Below are positions 38,182-47,186 of a stretch of DNA of 64,000 nt, one piece after another. Below the pieces are notes generated by a model. It worked only from the letters and a program-made list of their open reading frames with translations, did not search any database and was not told where the DNA came from. How positions within the stretch are numbered: the first letter of the stretch is position 1; each line of letters begins with the position of its first letter. Source of the stretch: Vibrio cyclitrophicus (lineage in GTDB: Bacteria; Pseudomonadota; Gammaproteobacteria; Enterobacterales; Vibrionaceae); contig NZ_AP025481.1 in assembly GCF_024347435.1 (NCBI RefSeq), positions 124,001-188,000 on the forward strand, written 5' to 3'. The position numbers were made by a program, and so were the translations under genes.

Positions 38182-38474
38182 GGTCAGAACCTTAATGTAT
38201 TTATGATTATGTACATACACTTGCAAGCACCAAGCCAGATGTAACTCATTGAATATTAAGTGCGGTGTGAGAAAATAACATATGGTTGCACTAAATTGAG
38301 GCGCACGTATGTTGGCTTGCTCTATTTTGATCCAAAAGATCTAAGTAAGGTTGAGACCTTGAATTTAATGGCATGACGCACGGAAAATCTGCATTACAAA
38401 ATTGTCAATAAAATGAGGAAATAAAGTGATCAGGTCGATATAAATTCACATAAATAGTCACAAGTTTTCACAAA

Positions 38475-38488
38475 TTGATTTCCATCAA
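38475..38488 (+). promoter_or_regulatory. FNR box upstream of ompW
   Basis: TTGATTTCCATCAA matches the FNR consensus TTGAT-N4-ATCAA exactly and lies 91 bases before the ompW start codon. FNR activates ompW in enterobacteria. Confidence 0.72.
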
Positions 38489-38578
38489 TAAAGTAGGGTT
38501 ATTCTGTGCTACCTTGCACGCAAAATAAGAAATGATTACTCATTCACAATTAGAATAAGCCCTCAAAAGGAAATAATA

Positions 38579-39220
38579 ATGAAAAAAACAGTATGTGGTA
38601 TTGCGGTTATTGCGGCTCTTATGTCAACTAATGTGCTAGCTCATAAAGAAGGTGATTTCATCATCCGTGCAGGTGCTGCAACAGTATCTCCAAATGATAG
38701 CAGCGGCGCAGTGCTTAACAATCCAGACCTAGAGTTTTCAGTAGATTCAGATACTCAACTAGGCCTTACTTTCGGCTACATGTTCACTGACAACATCAGT
38801 TTTGAAGTGCTAGCGGCGAGCCCTTTCTCTCACAGCATTTCTGTTAATGGCTTAGGTAAAGTTGCTGACACTAAACACCTGCCGCCAACGTTTATGGTGC
38901 AGTACTACTTCGGTCAAGCGAACAGTGACTTCCGTCCTTATGTAGGCGCGGGTATCAACTACACGGTATTTTTTGATGAAAGTTTGAATGCCAACGGCAA
39001 AAACGCAGGCCTAACGGATGTGTCTTTAGATGACTCTTGGGGCTTGGCGGCAAACATTGGTATTGACTACATGATCAATGAAGACTGGTTCCTGAATGCT
39101 TCAGTTTGGTACGCAGATATAGGAACAACAGCAACATACAAGACTGCGACAGATACATTCAAAACTGACGTTGATATCGACCCATGGGTATTCATGATCG
39201 GTGGTGGTTACAACTTCTAA
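38579..39220 (+). CDS. ompW: Outer-membrane protein OmpW
   Basis: A 213-residue eight-stranded beta-barrel. It has a signal peptide (ending TNVLA) and the family marks HKEGDFIIRAGAATVSPNDSS, FMVQYYFG and FRPYVGAGINYT. The C-terminus ends in phenylalanine (GGGYNF), the sorting signal for barrel assembly. OmpW forms a narrow hydrophobic channel for small apolar compounds. A strong AAAAGGAAATAAT ribosome site and a perfect FNR box indicate high, oxygen-linked expression. Confidence 0.92.
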   Translation: MKKTVCGIAVIAALMSTNVLAHKEGDFIIRAGAATVSPNDSSGAVLNNPDLEFSVDSDTQLGLTFGYMFTDNISFEVLAASPFSHSISVNGLGKVADTKHLPPTFMVQYYFGQANSDFRPYVGAGINYTVFFDESLNANGKNAGLTDVSLDDSWGLAANIGIDYMINEDWFLNASVWYADIGTTATYKTATDTFKTDVDIDPWVFMIGGGYNF

Positions 39221-39401
39221 CCCACCTATTCAGTTTACTAAAGGCGCTCAAGCATCAGCCAGTTTGGGCGTTTTTTTTGTTTATTCGCTAGCTAACTTTA
39301 TTAATGAAAAATATTCCTCATTCGTAATAGATTGTTAATAAAACAGAAAGCCAACTGTCATATTCGGCTCCTATGATCTCGATTCTAATTATGGAGGATA
39401 T

Positions 39402-41228
39402 ATGAATCGTAAATTTAATAAGCTGGCTCTATTACTGCCTATCGCGGTAAGTTCTGCTCTGGTTGGGTGTTCTCAGTCAACTTCAACGTTGGTAACACCA
39501 TCAACGACTGCAACATCATCTCAAACGTCACTTGATACTTTTAGCCTCCAATGCCAATCCATTCAACAACCGAACATGACAGATGCCACTCTTTCTGGAA
39601 TTAGTTTGGTTGGTCGTGCTATTGCTGACGCCCCGTTTGATACTTCTGCAGCCGAAATCGTCAGCTACGATTCATGTACCGACAAGCTTTATGTGGTTAA
39701 CGCTCAAGCACAAAAAGTTGATGTGCTATCGATGGACGCTGACAGCGCACCAACTTCTGAGGGCTCTATCGACCTTCAATCAGCCGCTGCGGCTTCTGGT
39801 ATTAATATCGGTGCTGCGAACAGTGTATCTACTCATCAGGGTTTAGTTGCTGTCGCGATTGAAAACGCCGACAAGCAACAAAATGGCATCATTGCTCTGT
39901 ATCGCTCAGACACGCTAGAGCTGATCACTACTTATACGGCTGGTGCATTACCGGACATGGTGAGCTTCTCGAAAGATGGTCACTATATTGCCTCTGCAAA
40001 TGAAGGAGAGCCGAATTCGGATTACAGCATTGATCCTGAAGGCTCAGTGACACTGGTTGATTTAACCAATGGTCCTTTGCAAGCGAAAGTCACGCAGATT
40101 GATTTTAAGGCATTTAACCAAGGTCAGCCACGGTATGCAGAACTAACCGACAAGGTTCGAATCTCGGCGCCTAATGCAACCGTTGCTCAAGACCTTGAAC
40201 CGGAATACCTAACGTTTGCTGATAACGGAAAGCTTTACGTAGCCCTGCAAGAGAACAATGCATTGGCAGCAATTGACGTGGCGAGTGCAGAAGTGGATGC
40301 GATTCTGGGATTAGGTGGAAAGCCTTGGGATACTGCTCAGTTGGATGCGTCAAATAAAGATAAAAACATAGGTAACCTACAAAGCTACGCAATGCTAGAA
40401 GGCCTTTACATGCCAGACAGCATCACCAGCTACAGTGTTGATGGTAACACCTACATTGTGACTGCAAACGAAGGCGACGGCCGTGAATATGGCATCAAGA
40501 CGACGCAACAATTGTGTGACGACAAAGGCTTTGAGTGGGATGGTGATGACTATCAAGGCACCGAAAACTACACCACAGAAAAAGACTTTTGTATTGCTTA
40601 TGTCGATGAAGTGCGTGGTAAGAAGCTAGACGTTGACGCGAACCACCCATTGGCTGGGGCACTCAAAGACAATAAGCAACTTGCTCGTCTTAAAGTGATT
40701 AAGCCACAAGAGACACTTGCTGCTGACCAAAAGGTTCAAGCATTCGGTAGCCGTTCTTTCTCTATCTGGGATGAGTCAGGCGAGTTAGTGTTTGATAGCG
40801 GTGATGATTTCGCTCGAATCGTTCTTGAGCAAGATCCTGCAAACTTCAACAGCACCAACGATAACAACCAAAGTGGTGACGATCGCAGTGATGATAAAGG
40901 GGTTGAGCCTGAAGCGATCGAAGTGGCTGAGATTAACGGCAAGCAGTATGCCTTTATTGGACTTGAGCGCCAAGGTGGCATTATGGTTTACGACGTAACG
41001 CAGCCTAAGAACGCAAGTTTCATCAGCTACTTGAACAACCGCGATTTTACTCAACCTGTATGCACAAAGGTTGATGAAGACGGTGATTGCGACAACGAGA
41101 CTTACAACTCGAAAGCGGGTGACCTAGGCCCAGAGTCAATCAAGTATTTCACTCGCTCTGGTAACCACTTTATTGCGGTTGGCAACGAAGTGAGTGGTAG
41201 CACGTCAGTTTATCGCGTTGAGTTTTAA
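39402..41228 (+). CDS. Large lipoprotein, choice-of-anchor I / beta-propeller family
   Basis: A 608-residue lipoprotein (lipobox SALVGCSQ). The body carries repeats typical of choice-of-anchor I proteins: DMVSFSKDGHYIASANEGEP, a DPEGSVTLVDL strand and VTANEGDGREYG. Acidic EGDGRE and DDNQSGDDRSDDKG stretches suggest calcium sites. The family is related to alkaline-phosphatase-linked esterase-like proteins, but no catalytic set is evident, so a propeller scaffold in the periplasm or outer surface is the safe description. A GGAGG ribosome site lies before the ATG. Position between ompW and the SDR gene gives no hint of function. Confidence 0.78.
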   Translation: MNRKFNKLALLLPIAVSSALVGCSQSTSTLVTPSTTATSSQTSLDTFSLQCQSIQQPNMTDATLSGISLVGRAIADAPFDTSAAEIVSYDSCTDKLYVVNAQAQKVDVLSMDADSAPTSEGSIDLQSAAAASGINIGAANSVSTHQGLVAVAIENADKQQNGIIALYRSDTLELITTYTAGALPDMVSFSKDGHYIASANEGEPNSDYSIDPEGSVTLVDLTNGPLQAKVTQIDFKAFNQGQPRYAELTDKVRISAPNATVAQDLEPEYLTFADNGKLYVALQENNALAAIDVASAEVDAILGLGGKPWDTAQLDASNKDKNIGNLQSYAMLEGLYMPDSITSYSVDGNTYIVTANEGDGREYGIKTTQQLCDDKGFEWDGDDYQGTENYTTEKDFCIAYVDEVRGKKLDVDANHPLAGALKDNKQLARLKVIKPQETLAADQKVQAFGSRSFSIWDESGELVFDSGDDFARIVLEQDPANFNSTNDNNQSGDDRSDDKGVEPEAIEVAEINGKQYAFIGLERQGGIMVYDVTQPKNASFISYLNNRDFTQPVCTKVDEDGDCDNETYNSKAGDLGPESIKYFTRSGNHFIAVGNEVSGSTSVYRVEF

Positions 41229-41264
41229 TCACGGTTACTGCTTGTAGCTAGACTCAATAAAAAC

Positions 41265-41299
41265 AAAAGCGCCACTACTGAATCAGTAGTGGCGCTTTT
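41265..41299. terminator. Bidirectional terminator between lipoprotein and SDR genes
   Basis: AAAAGCGCCACTACTGA and TCAGTAGTGGCGCTTTT form a perfect 17-base inverted repeat. Confidence 0.88.
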
Positions 41300-41337
41300 T
41301 ATTTATGCATCACAAATATATGCGTGATAATTAACTT

Positions 41338-42057
41338 CTATGGTTGTTGCTTAGTTGGTGCTAGAGCAATCTCACGGATACATACGTTCTGTGGTTGTTG
41401 GTAAGCGAATGATACAGCGCGAGCGATATCGTCAGCTGCCAATACGCCGCCCATGTCTTCTTTCCAAGAATCGTAACCGTCTTTGATCTCTTGAGATGTT
41501 GTGTGAGACAGAAGCTCAGTTTCTACAGCACCCGGTGCGATAGTGGTAACACGAACGTTTGAAGCCGCCACTTCTTCACGTACGTTTTCAGAGATAGCGT
41601 GAACCGCGAACTTAGTACCACAGTAAGCAGCGTGGCTTGGGAATGTTTTCTTACCCGCGATAGAGCTGATGTTGATGATAGTACCTGTGTTACGTTCCAT
41701 CATCGGAGTAAGTACAGATTGCATGCCGTTTAGAAGGCCAATAACGTTCACATCGAACATTGTCTTCCACTCTTGAGCGTCTTGAGTATCGATTTGACCA
41801 AGAAGCATTGCACCAGCGTTGTTGATAAGCGCGTCTACAGGGCCAAATTTCTCTTCACCTTGTGCGATTGCTGCATCAAAAGACGCTTTGTCTGTTACGT
41901 CTACTTTCACTGATAGTGAGTTTGGTAGGTTCAGCGCTTCAAGGCGGTCAACACGACGAGCTAAAAGTAGCAGAGGGTGACCTTCATCGCTTAGACGACG
42001 AGCGATTGCTTCACCAATACCAGAGCTTGCACCTGTAATTACGATTAGTTTTTTCAT
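41338..42057 (-). CDS. Short-chain dehydrogenase/reductase
   Basis: A 239-residue classical SDR that oxidises or reduces an alcohol/carbonyl with NAD(P). The cofactor motif is TGASSGIG, the NNAG block is present, and the catalytic Ser-Tyr-Lys set is in ISSIAG and YCGTKFA. The nearest well-known relatives include YdfG-type serine/3-hydroxy acid dehydrogenases, but the substrate is not fixed. The divergent LysR gene 250 bases away probably controls it. Confidence 0.87.
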   Translation of the reverse strand: MKKLIVITGASSGIGEAIARRLSDEGHPLLLLARRVDRLEALNLPNSLSVKVDVTDKASFDAAIAQGEEKFGPVDALINNAGAMLLGQIDTQDAQEWKTMFDVNVIGLLNGMQSVLTPMMERNTGTIINISSIAGKKTFPSHAAYCGTKFAVHAISENVREEVAASNVRVTTIAPGAVETELLSHTTSQEIKDGYDSWKEDMGGVLAADDIARAVSFAYQQPQNVCIREIALAPTKQQP

Positions 42058-42206
42058 TTTATTTCCTCTGTACTTTTATTGCGTCGGTTGGCTACGACGT
42101 GTTGTTTAAGTGCATTCGAATCAAGTGCTTGTTGCCTTGCTTCGTTGCGATGGAAGTATATTAAGGAAAATAACATTGTTGATATATAGCGCTTTACTTG
42201 AAACAC

Positions 42207-42224
42207 TGTTGCTGTGGTGCAACA
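42207..42224. promoter_or_regulatory. Palindrome between SDR and LysR genes
   Basis: TGTTGC-N6-GCAACA fits the T-N11-A form of LysR-type sites and lies in the divergent promoter region, about 85 bases before the LysR start. Confidence 0.55.
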
Positions 42225-42307
42225 ATAAAGGTGTTCACTTTATAGCTTTATAGCGTCATAACTCTATAGCCTCATCACTTTTAAATTTCACAAGTAAGCT
42301 GGCGACC

Positions 42308-43213
42308 ATGCTCAATCAAATTAACCTGTCTGATATTCGTTCTTTCGTGCTTATCGCTCGTTTAGGTAACTTCACTAAAGCGGCGGAGGAGCTTGATGTG
42401 TCGCGCTCCCACGTGTCACGCCAAGTGAGTAGCTTAGAAAAACAGATGGGAGTGACCCTGTTTATCCGTACTACTCGAACTTTAAGGCTGACTCACGCAG
42501 GGCAAGATCTGTACGCGAGATGTGAACAAGCCTTAGATAATATAGACCAAGCTCTGATTGCTGCTGTGGATGACGTCGAAGAAGTACGTGGTGACATAAA
42601 AGTAAACTGTGTCGGTGGTTATCTTGGTGAAGTGATCATTGCGGATCTAGTGAATGAGTTCATGCAACTCTACCCAGACATCAGTATTAGCCTTGATTTC
42701 AGCAGTAACCGAGTCGACTTGATTGAAGACGCGTTTGATATCGCTTTTCGCATGGGAAGCTTAGAAGACGCGGGCTTTATCGCAAGAAAGCTTTTGGACA
42801 TAGAGATGGGAACACTCGCAAGCCCTGAGTATTTCGCTCGCAAAGGGAAGCCTAACCACCCTAAAGATCTGATCCACCATGATTGTTTAACGGGGTCGGT
42901 GCGCAAGTGGAGTTTTCAAGCGTTGGATGACACCAAGAAAACGGTCGATGTGCATGTGACGGGCAGACTGCAATGTAAAAATGGGCGAGTGTTGGTACAG
43001 GGCGCGAAGTCGGGCAACGGGATTATTCGTGTACCTACCATCTATTGCTTACAAGAGCTCCATGACGGGCAATTGGAACAGGTGTTTGATGAGTGGATAG
43101 TACCTAAGGTCGACTTTTCAGCGATCTACCATCGAGACCGCTATCAACCGAGCCGAATTCGAACCTTCATTGATTTTGTAAAAGGTCGCTTCGAGCAAAT
43201 GCCAGTCAGCTAA
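42308..43213 (+). CDS. LysR-family regulator
   Basis: A 301-residue regulator with the helix-turn-helix NFTKAAEELDVSRSHVSRQV, then a type-2 periplasmic-binding-like ligand domain. The sequence is of the CrgA-like branch that often controls a divergent oxidoreductase. Here that neighbour is the SDR gene, with a T-N11-A palindrome between. It converges on the HxlR gene with a 53-base gap. Confidence 0.86.
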   Translation: MLNQINLSDIRSFVLIARLGNFTKAAEELDVSRSHVSRQVSSLEKQMGVTLFIRTTRTLRLTHAGQDLYARCEQALDNIDQALIAAVDDVEEVRGDIKVNCVGGYLGEVIIADLVNEFMQLYPDISISLDFSSNRVDLIEDAFDIAFRMGSLEDAGFIARKLLDIEMGTLASPEYFARKGKPNHPKDLIHHDCLTGSVRKWSFQALDDTKKTVDVHVTGRLQCKNGRVLVQGAKSGNGIIRVPTIYCLQELHDGQLEQVFDEWIVPKVDFSAIYHRDRYQPSRIRTFIDFVKGRFEQMPVS

Positions 43214-43266
43214 ATGGCGCGGCCTACCTTCCTCTTTCTTTTAGCAATAGTTGGACAGGCTTGGGC

Positions 43267-43605
43267 TTACATCTCGTCGATTTCGTTTTGTAGGTTTTCC
43301 AGCTGGTCTAGAATCAACAAGAACTTCTCGCCGAACGGCGTCACTTGGTATTCAACTCTTGGTGGCAGTTCGTTGAACATTTGCTTATCTAAAATCCCAA
43401 ACTCTACATTTCGCTTCAAACATTCATTCAATACCTTGGTCGATAGCCCTTCTACTGAGCGCACCATTTCACCGGGGCGATTAATGCCATTTGCCAGTAA
43501 TTGGTAAACCGTTAGCGACCATTTACAGCCATAGATGGTTTCCACCATGCGAGCTGAACGCTCTGGTGCTGATTTTCTTGAAAAAAAGTTTTCCTGATTT
43601 TTCAT
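43267..43605 (-). CDS. HxlR-family winged-helix regulator
   Basis: A 112-residue regulator with the HxlR pattern: a cysteine in IYGCKWSL, helices [20 protein letters not shown], then the wing [13 protein letters not shown]. Cys in this position is the redox or electrophile sensor in YodB/HypR-type relatives. The divergent SDR gene at 43711 is the likely target; GTAC-based repeats lie between the two. Confidence 0.85.
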   Translation of the reverse strand: MKNQENFFSRKSAPERSARMVETIYGCKWSLTVYQLLANGINRPGEMVRSVEGLSTKVLNECLKRNVEFGILDKQMFNELPPRVEYQVTPFGEKFLLILDQLENLQNEIDEM

Positions 43606-43611
43606 AAAGAT

Positions 43612-43646
43612 GTACCAATAAGTACCTACCTAACCGATTTGTACTT
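43612..43646. promoter_or_regulatory. GTAC repeat operator region for HxlR
   Basis: GTAC occurs at 43612 and 43622 (six bases between), and AAGTAC...GTACTT (43620-43625/43641-43646) forms an inverted repeat. Spaced GTAC repeats are typical HxlR/YodB sites. Confidence 0.55.
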
Positions 43647-43710
43647 ACTATTCATAGTGTTAGTTCAAGGCCTAAGATTACCACGTTCACATGACTTAGG
43701 AGATAACAAA

Positions 43711-44478
43711 ATGAACTTCACTAAAAATGGTATTGCAGTAGTAATCGGCGGCACGAGTGGCATGGGCTTTGAAACAGCGAAGCAATTAGTCGCTCAAAAC
43801 ATTCATGTGTTGGTTGTCGGCAATAACCCAACTAAGTTAGATAAAGCAGTGTCAGAATTGCAATCGTTAGGTCACGCTTCAGGTTGGCAAGCTAACCTTT
43901 ATGATGAGGCGAGTGTGTCTCGCCTTATTGAACACCTTGAGTCGTTAGATGAAGGTATTGGTTACCTTGTTAATGCTGCAGGTTATTTCAACCCTAAAGC
44001 GTTTATTGAGCACCAAGAATCTGATTACGAGCAATATATGCAGCTGAATAAAGCAACCTTCTTCATCACTCAAGCGATAAGCAAATTGATGATCAAGAAC
44101 GGCGGTGGCAGTGTGGTTAACGTTGGTTCTATGTGGGGTAAGCAAGCAATCAAAGCGACGCCATCTTCTGCCTATTCAATGGCTAAAGCTGGCCTGCACG
44201 CATTAACACAACACATGGCAATGGAACTGGCTGAGCATAACATTCGCGTGAATGCCGTGTCTCCGGCTGTGGTTAAAACGCCAATTTACGAATCATTCAT
44301 TAAACCAGAAGAAGTGGACCAAGCACTAGAAGGTTTTAATGCGTTCCACCCAATTGGTCGAGTAGGTTTGCCGAAGGACATCGCTAATAGTATCTCTTTC
44401 TTACTGTCAGACAGTGCTGATTGGGTAACGGGTGCAGTCTGGGATGTTGATGGCGGTGTGATTGCTGGCCGCAATTAA
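43711..44478 (+). CDS. Short-chain dehydrogenase/reductase
   Basis: A 255-residue classical SDR. The cofactor motif is GGTSGMG, the catalytic serine is in NVGSMWG and the Tyr-Lys pair is in YSMAKAG. The tail [13 protein letters not shown] is typical of the family. The open frame runs 24 codons further upstream, but TTAGGAG lies before the ATG at 43711. The divergent HxlR regulator suggests induction by quinones, aldehydes or similar electrophiles (inference). Confidence 0.87.
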   Translation: MNFTKNGIAVVIGGTSGMGFETAKQLVAQNIHVLVVGNNPTKLDKAVSELQSLGHASGWQANLYDEASVSRLIEHLESLDEGIGYLVNAAGYFNPKAFIEHQESDYEQYMQLNKATFFITQAISKLMIKNGGGSVVNVGSMWGKQAIKATPSSAYSMAKAGLHALTQHMAMELAEHNIRVNAVSPAVVKTPIYESFIKPEEVDQALEGFNAFHPIGRVGLPKDIANSISFLLSDSADWVTGAVWDVDGGVIAGRN

Positions 44479-44612
44479 TTAGGATTCTTTTAAGGTGGCT
44501 GTCGCGCAGGAAAAATGCAGCGAGATGGCCTCTTTGATGAGTATTCGCGTAGAATAAAAGCTGGAAAGATAATAAGAATAATTATAACGATAACAAGAGT
44601 AAGGTCGCCATT

Positions 44613-45266
44613 ATGTTCAACATGGACTTTTCAAAAAAACTGGTTATTGAAACCGAATCATTAGACTGGATTGCAAGCCCTGCTATAGGGGTATGGCGCA
44701 AGCCGCTTGAAAGAGAAGAGAAAGAATCAGGTCACACGACCAGTATTGTGAAGTACGATCCTGAATCTTCGTTTTCTGAGCACCCGCATCCGAAAGGCGA
44801 AGAAATCTTCGTGTTAGAGGGTGTTTTCTCTGATGAAACTGGAGATTTCCCTGCTGGCACTTATATCCGTAATCCGCCGGGAAGTGCGCATTCTCCATCA
44901 AGCAAAAATGGCTGTACGATCTTGGTTAAGCTTAATCAGTTTAATGCGAGAGACTTAACTCAAGTTCGTATCAATACCCTAGAAACGGAATGGCTTGCAG
45001 GTATTGGTGGCTTACAAGTTATGCCACTGCATGAGTTTGAGCACGAACATGTCGCTTTAGTGAAGTGGCCTGTCGGCGAACGCTTTCAGCCGCATCGTCA
45101 TTTTGGTGGTGAAGAGATCTTTGTGTTGTCGGGCACCTTTAAAGATGAACACGGCGAGTACCCGAAACACACATGGATGCGTAGCCCTCACATGAGCGAG
45201 CATTTCCCTTATGTGGAAGAAGAGACTGTTATCTTCGTGAAAACGGGGCACTTGCCATTGGATTAG
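44613..45266 (+). CDS. Bicupin protein, ChrR-type cupin
   Basis: A 217-residue protein of two similar cupin halves. The first has EHPHPKGEEIFVLEG with a later histidine (SAHSPSS); the second has PHRHFGGEEIFVLSG with SEHFPY. Each half keeps the two-His, Glu, His metal set, so two metal ions are likely. The pattern is that of the cupin domain of the anti-sigma factor ChrR, but the sigma-binding domain is absent. It may be a dioxygenase or isomerase. AAGG precedes the ATG by eight bases. It follows the HxlR-controlled SDR in the same direction. Confidence 0.8.
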   Translation: MFNMDFSKKLVIETESLDWIASPAIGVWRKPLEREEKESGHTTSIVKYDPESSFSEHPHPKGEEIFVLEGVFSDETGDFPAGTYIRNPPGSAHSPSSKNGCTILVKLNQFNARDLTQVRINTLETEWLAGIGGLQVMPLHEFEHEHVALVKWPVGERFQPHRHFGGEEIFVLSGTFKDEHGEYPKHTWMRSPHMSEHFPYVEEETVIFVKTGHLPLD

Positions 45267-45288
45267 AGGAATGCTCCATATAAAGATG

Positions 45289-45322
45289 AAAAAGCCGCAT
45301 TGCTTTGAGCAATCGGCTTTTT
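45289..45322. terminator. Bidirectional terminator between bicupin and oxidoreductase genes
   Basis: AAAAAGCCG and CGGCTTTTT with inner ATTGCT/AGCAAT pairs form a long stem with flanking A- and T-runs. Confidence 0.8.
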
Positions 45323-45343
45323 CAATTTTCACATATGGGCAGA

Positions 45344-45982
45344 CTAGTAAGCGACACCAATACGTTGACGCGGGAACTTGCCAGCTTCTAGTTCATCAAT
45401 CATCGCAATAGCGTAATCGCTGACGGATATTTTGCTGTTGCCATCTTCGTCGGTGAGCAGTTGATCACCACCAGTGCGGTAAGTTGATAGCTTATCGCCC
45501 GGGAAGATTTCTGCTGCAGGGCTAATGAACGTCCAGTTAACTTCGTTATCAGATTGTCTGAACACTTCAAGCGCTTCGCCCTGTGCTAGCGCTTCGTTTT
45601 TGTAATCCGCTGGGAAGTCAGGAACAGTAACTAACGGAATGTTTGGCGCCACTTCTAATGAGCCTGCACCGCCAACCCAAAGTAGGCGCTCGATACCAAT
45701 GCTCGGTAATGTTTCCAGCAATTTAGTCGCAGTGTTTTTTACGATGTCGTGATTGCCCAAAGCACGTCCGCCAATCGAAGTGATTACTGCATCAACGCCG
45801 GATAGTGCGCTTGCTAGATTTGCGACTTCATCTTGTAAATCAAATGAACGAACCTCAACACCTTTGGTTTCTACTTTGCTTGCATCTCTTACTACAGCAA
45901 CCACGTCGTGACCACGAGATTGAGCTTCTTGAGCAATGTGACTACCAATCCAACCTGATGCGCCTAATACTGCAATTTTCAT
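45344..45982 (-). CDS. NAD(P)-binding oxidoreductase, NmrA-like atypical SDR
   Basis: A 212-residue protein with the atypical SDR cofactor motif GASGWIGSHIAQ and the family strand WTFISPAAEIFPG. This YwnB/NmrA-like group binds NAD(P)H and includes quinone and flavin reductases as well as sensors without activity. The start is the ATG at 45982, with GGAGAGAC upstream; the open frame extends further without a ribosome site. The divergent LysR gene is the probable regulator. Confidence 0.83.
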   Translation of the reverse strand: MKIAVLGASGWIGSHIAQEAQSRGHDVVAVVRDASKVETKGVEVRSFDLQDEVANLASALSGVDAVITSIGGRALGNHDIVKNTATKLLETLPSIGIERLLWVGGAGSLEVAPNIPLVTVPDFPADYKNEALAQGEALEVFRQSDNEVNWTFISPAAEIFPGDKLSTYRTGGDQLLTDEDGNSKISVSDYAIAMIDELEAGKFPRQRIGVAY

Positions 45983-46064
45983 AATGTCTCTCCAGTTATT
46001 CAATTTATTAAGTCGTTTTCTCGACAGCCATTGCAGTCTAATAGTTCACTAAGCTGCGATAAAT

Positions 46065-46077
46065 ATCATAAAATGAT
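46065..46077. promoter_or_regulatory. Small palindrome between oxidoreductase and LysR genes
   Basis: ATCAT-AAA-ATGAT lies midway in the divergent promoter region and has the T-N11-A geometry expected for a LysR site. Confidence 0.4.
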
Positions 46078-46168
46078 GTAGATTGTATCTATATGGTTAT
46101 CTAATTGGCTTGTTAGGTGGCACAACTTGAATCAAACCGGATAATCAGTAAAAAGTTGGGAGTGTGTT

Positions 46169-47065
46169 ATGGATAGGTTGACGGCGATGCGTAGTTTTGT
46201 CGAAGTGGCAAATTGTGCCAGCTTTACGCAAGCGGCAGAGCATTTGGATATGAGCCGTTTACAGGTATCGCGCCACGTTCAAGAGATCGAAGCGTGGCTA
46301 AAACAAAGACTTTTGCATAGAACAACTCGAAAGGTGAGTTTGACGGCGGCAGGGGAAATCGCATTACAACGCTGTGAAAAAATACTCCATGAGACCGCAG
46401 AGCTAGAGGTTACTGCGCTTAATCAAACCGATGATCTTTCCGGGACAATTCGAATCGCAGCGCCTATTGGGCTGACTCAAAACATGTTATTGGATGTGGT
46501 CGAGCAGTTCACTGAACGCCACCCTAATATTATGGTCGAACTTTTTGCTTCGGATCGTTTTACTCAGTTGGTGGATGAGCGAATTGATATTGCCCTTCGA
46601 TATACCGATCAACCTGATGAAAACTTAATTGCCAGAAAGCTGATGGAAATCGACTCGGTTGTGTGTGCATCTGCTGCTTATATAGACAAGCATGGAGAAC
46701 CTAAAACGATTGAAGAACTTCGACAACATAATTGCTTTCGCCACCTTAGTGTGACTAAATGGGATTTCGTGAAAGATAACCAACATTATTCAGTTGAGGT
46801 GTCTGGGACCATTAAAGCCAACGATGTTGAGGTGTTAACCCGAGCCGCACAGCATGGAAAAGGGATCGTACGCCTCCCATGCGATCTAGCGAATCCATTG
46901 ATTGCTGATGGTAAATTACAAAAGGTGTTAGGGGGTTTTGTTTCACCGAGTAGTATACTTTGGGCGGTGTATCTATCACGCAGCTATCAACTCCCTGTTG
47001 TTCGTCAGTTTATTGATTTTGCTGCAGAAGCTTGGTCTAGCGATATTAAATCTGAGGATGTTTGA
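46169..47065 (+). CDS. LysR-family regulator
   Basis: A 298-residue regulator with the helix-turn-helix SFTQAAEHLDMSRLQVSRHV and a ligand domain beginning IRIAAPIGLTQN. It faces the NmrA-like oxidoreductase gene and probably controls it. It is the third regulator-oxidoreductase pair in six kilobases. GGGAGTGTGTT precedes the ATG. Confidence 0.86.
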   Translation: MDRLTAMRSFVEVANCASFTQAAEHLDMSRLQVSRHVQEIEAWLKQRLLHRTTRKVSLTAAGEIALQRCEKILHETAELEVTALNQTDDLSGTIRIAAPIGLTQNMLLDVVEQFTERHPNIMVELFASDRFTQLVDERIDIALRYTDQPDENLIARKLMEIDSVVCASAAYIDKHGEPKTIEELRQHNCFRHLSVTKWDFVKDNQHYSVEVSGTIKANDVEVLTRAAQHGKGIVRLPCDLANPLIADGKLQKVLGGFVSPSSILWAVYLSRSYQLPVVRQFIDFAAEAWSSDIKSEDV

Positions 47066-47109
47066 GGTTATATATCCTAAGTACACAAGGAATAAACATA
47101 TAAATACAA

Positions 47110-47139
47110 AAATCCGATATCAAAGGTGATATCGGATTT
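47110..47139. terminator. Hairpin between LysR gene and unknown gene
   Basis: AAATCCGATATCA and TGATATCGGATTT form a perfect 13-bp stem with a 4-base loop. No long T-run follows, so termination is probable rather than certain. Confidence 0.65.
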
Positions 47140-47186
47140 GAACTCAATAATTCAGAGTTCCAGCACGCTCTCCTCTCACGAAGTCT

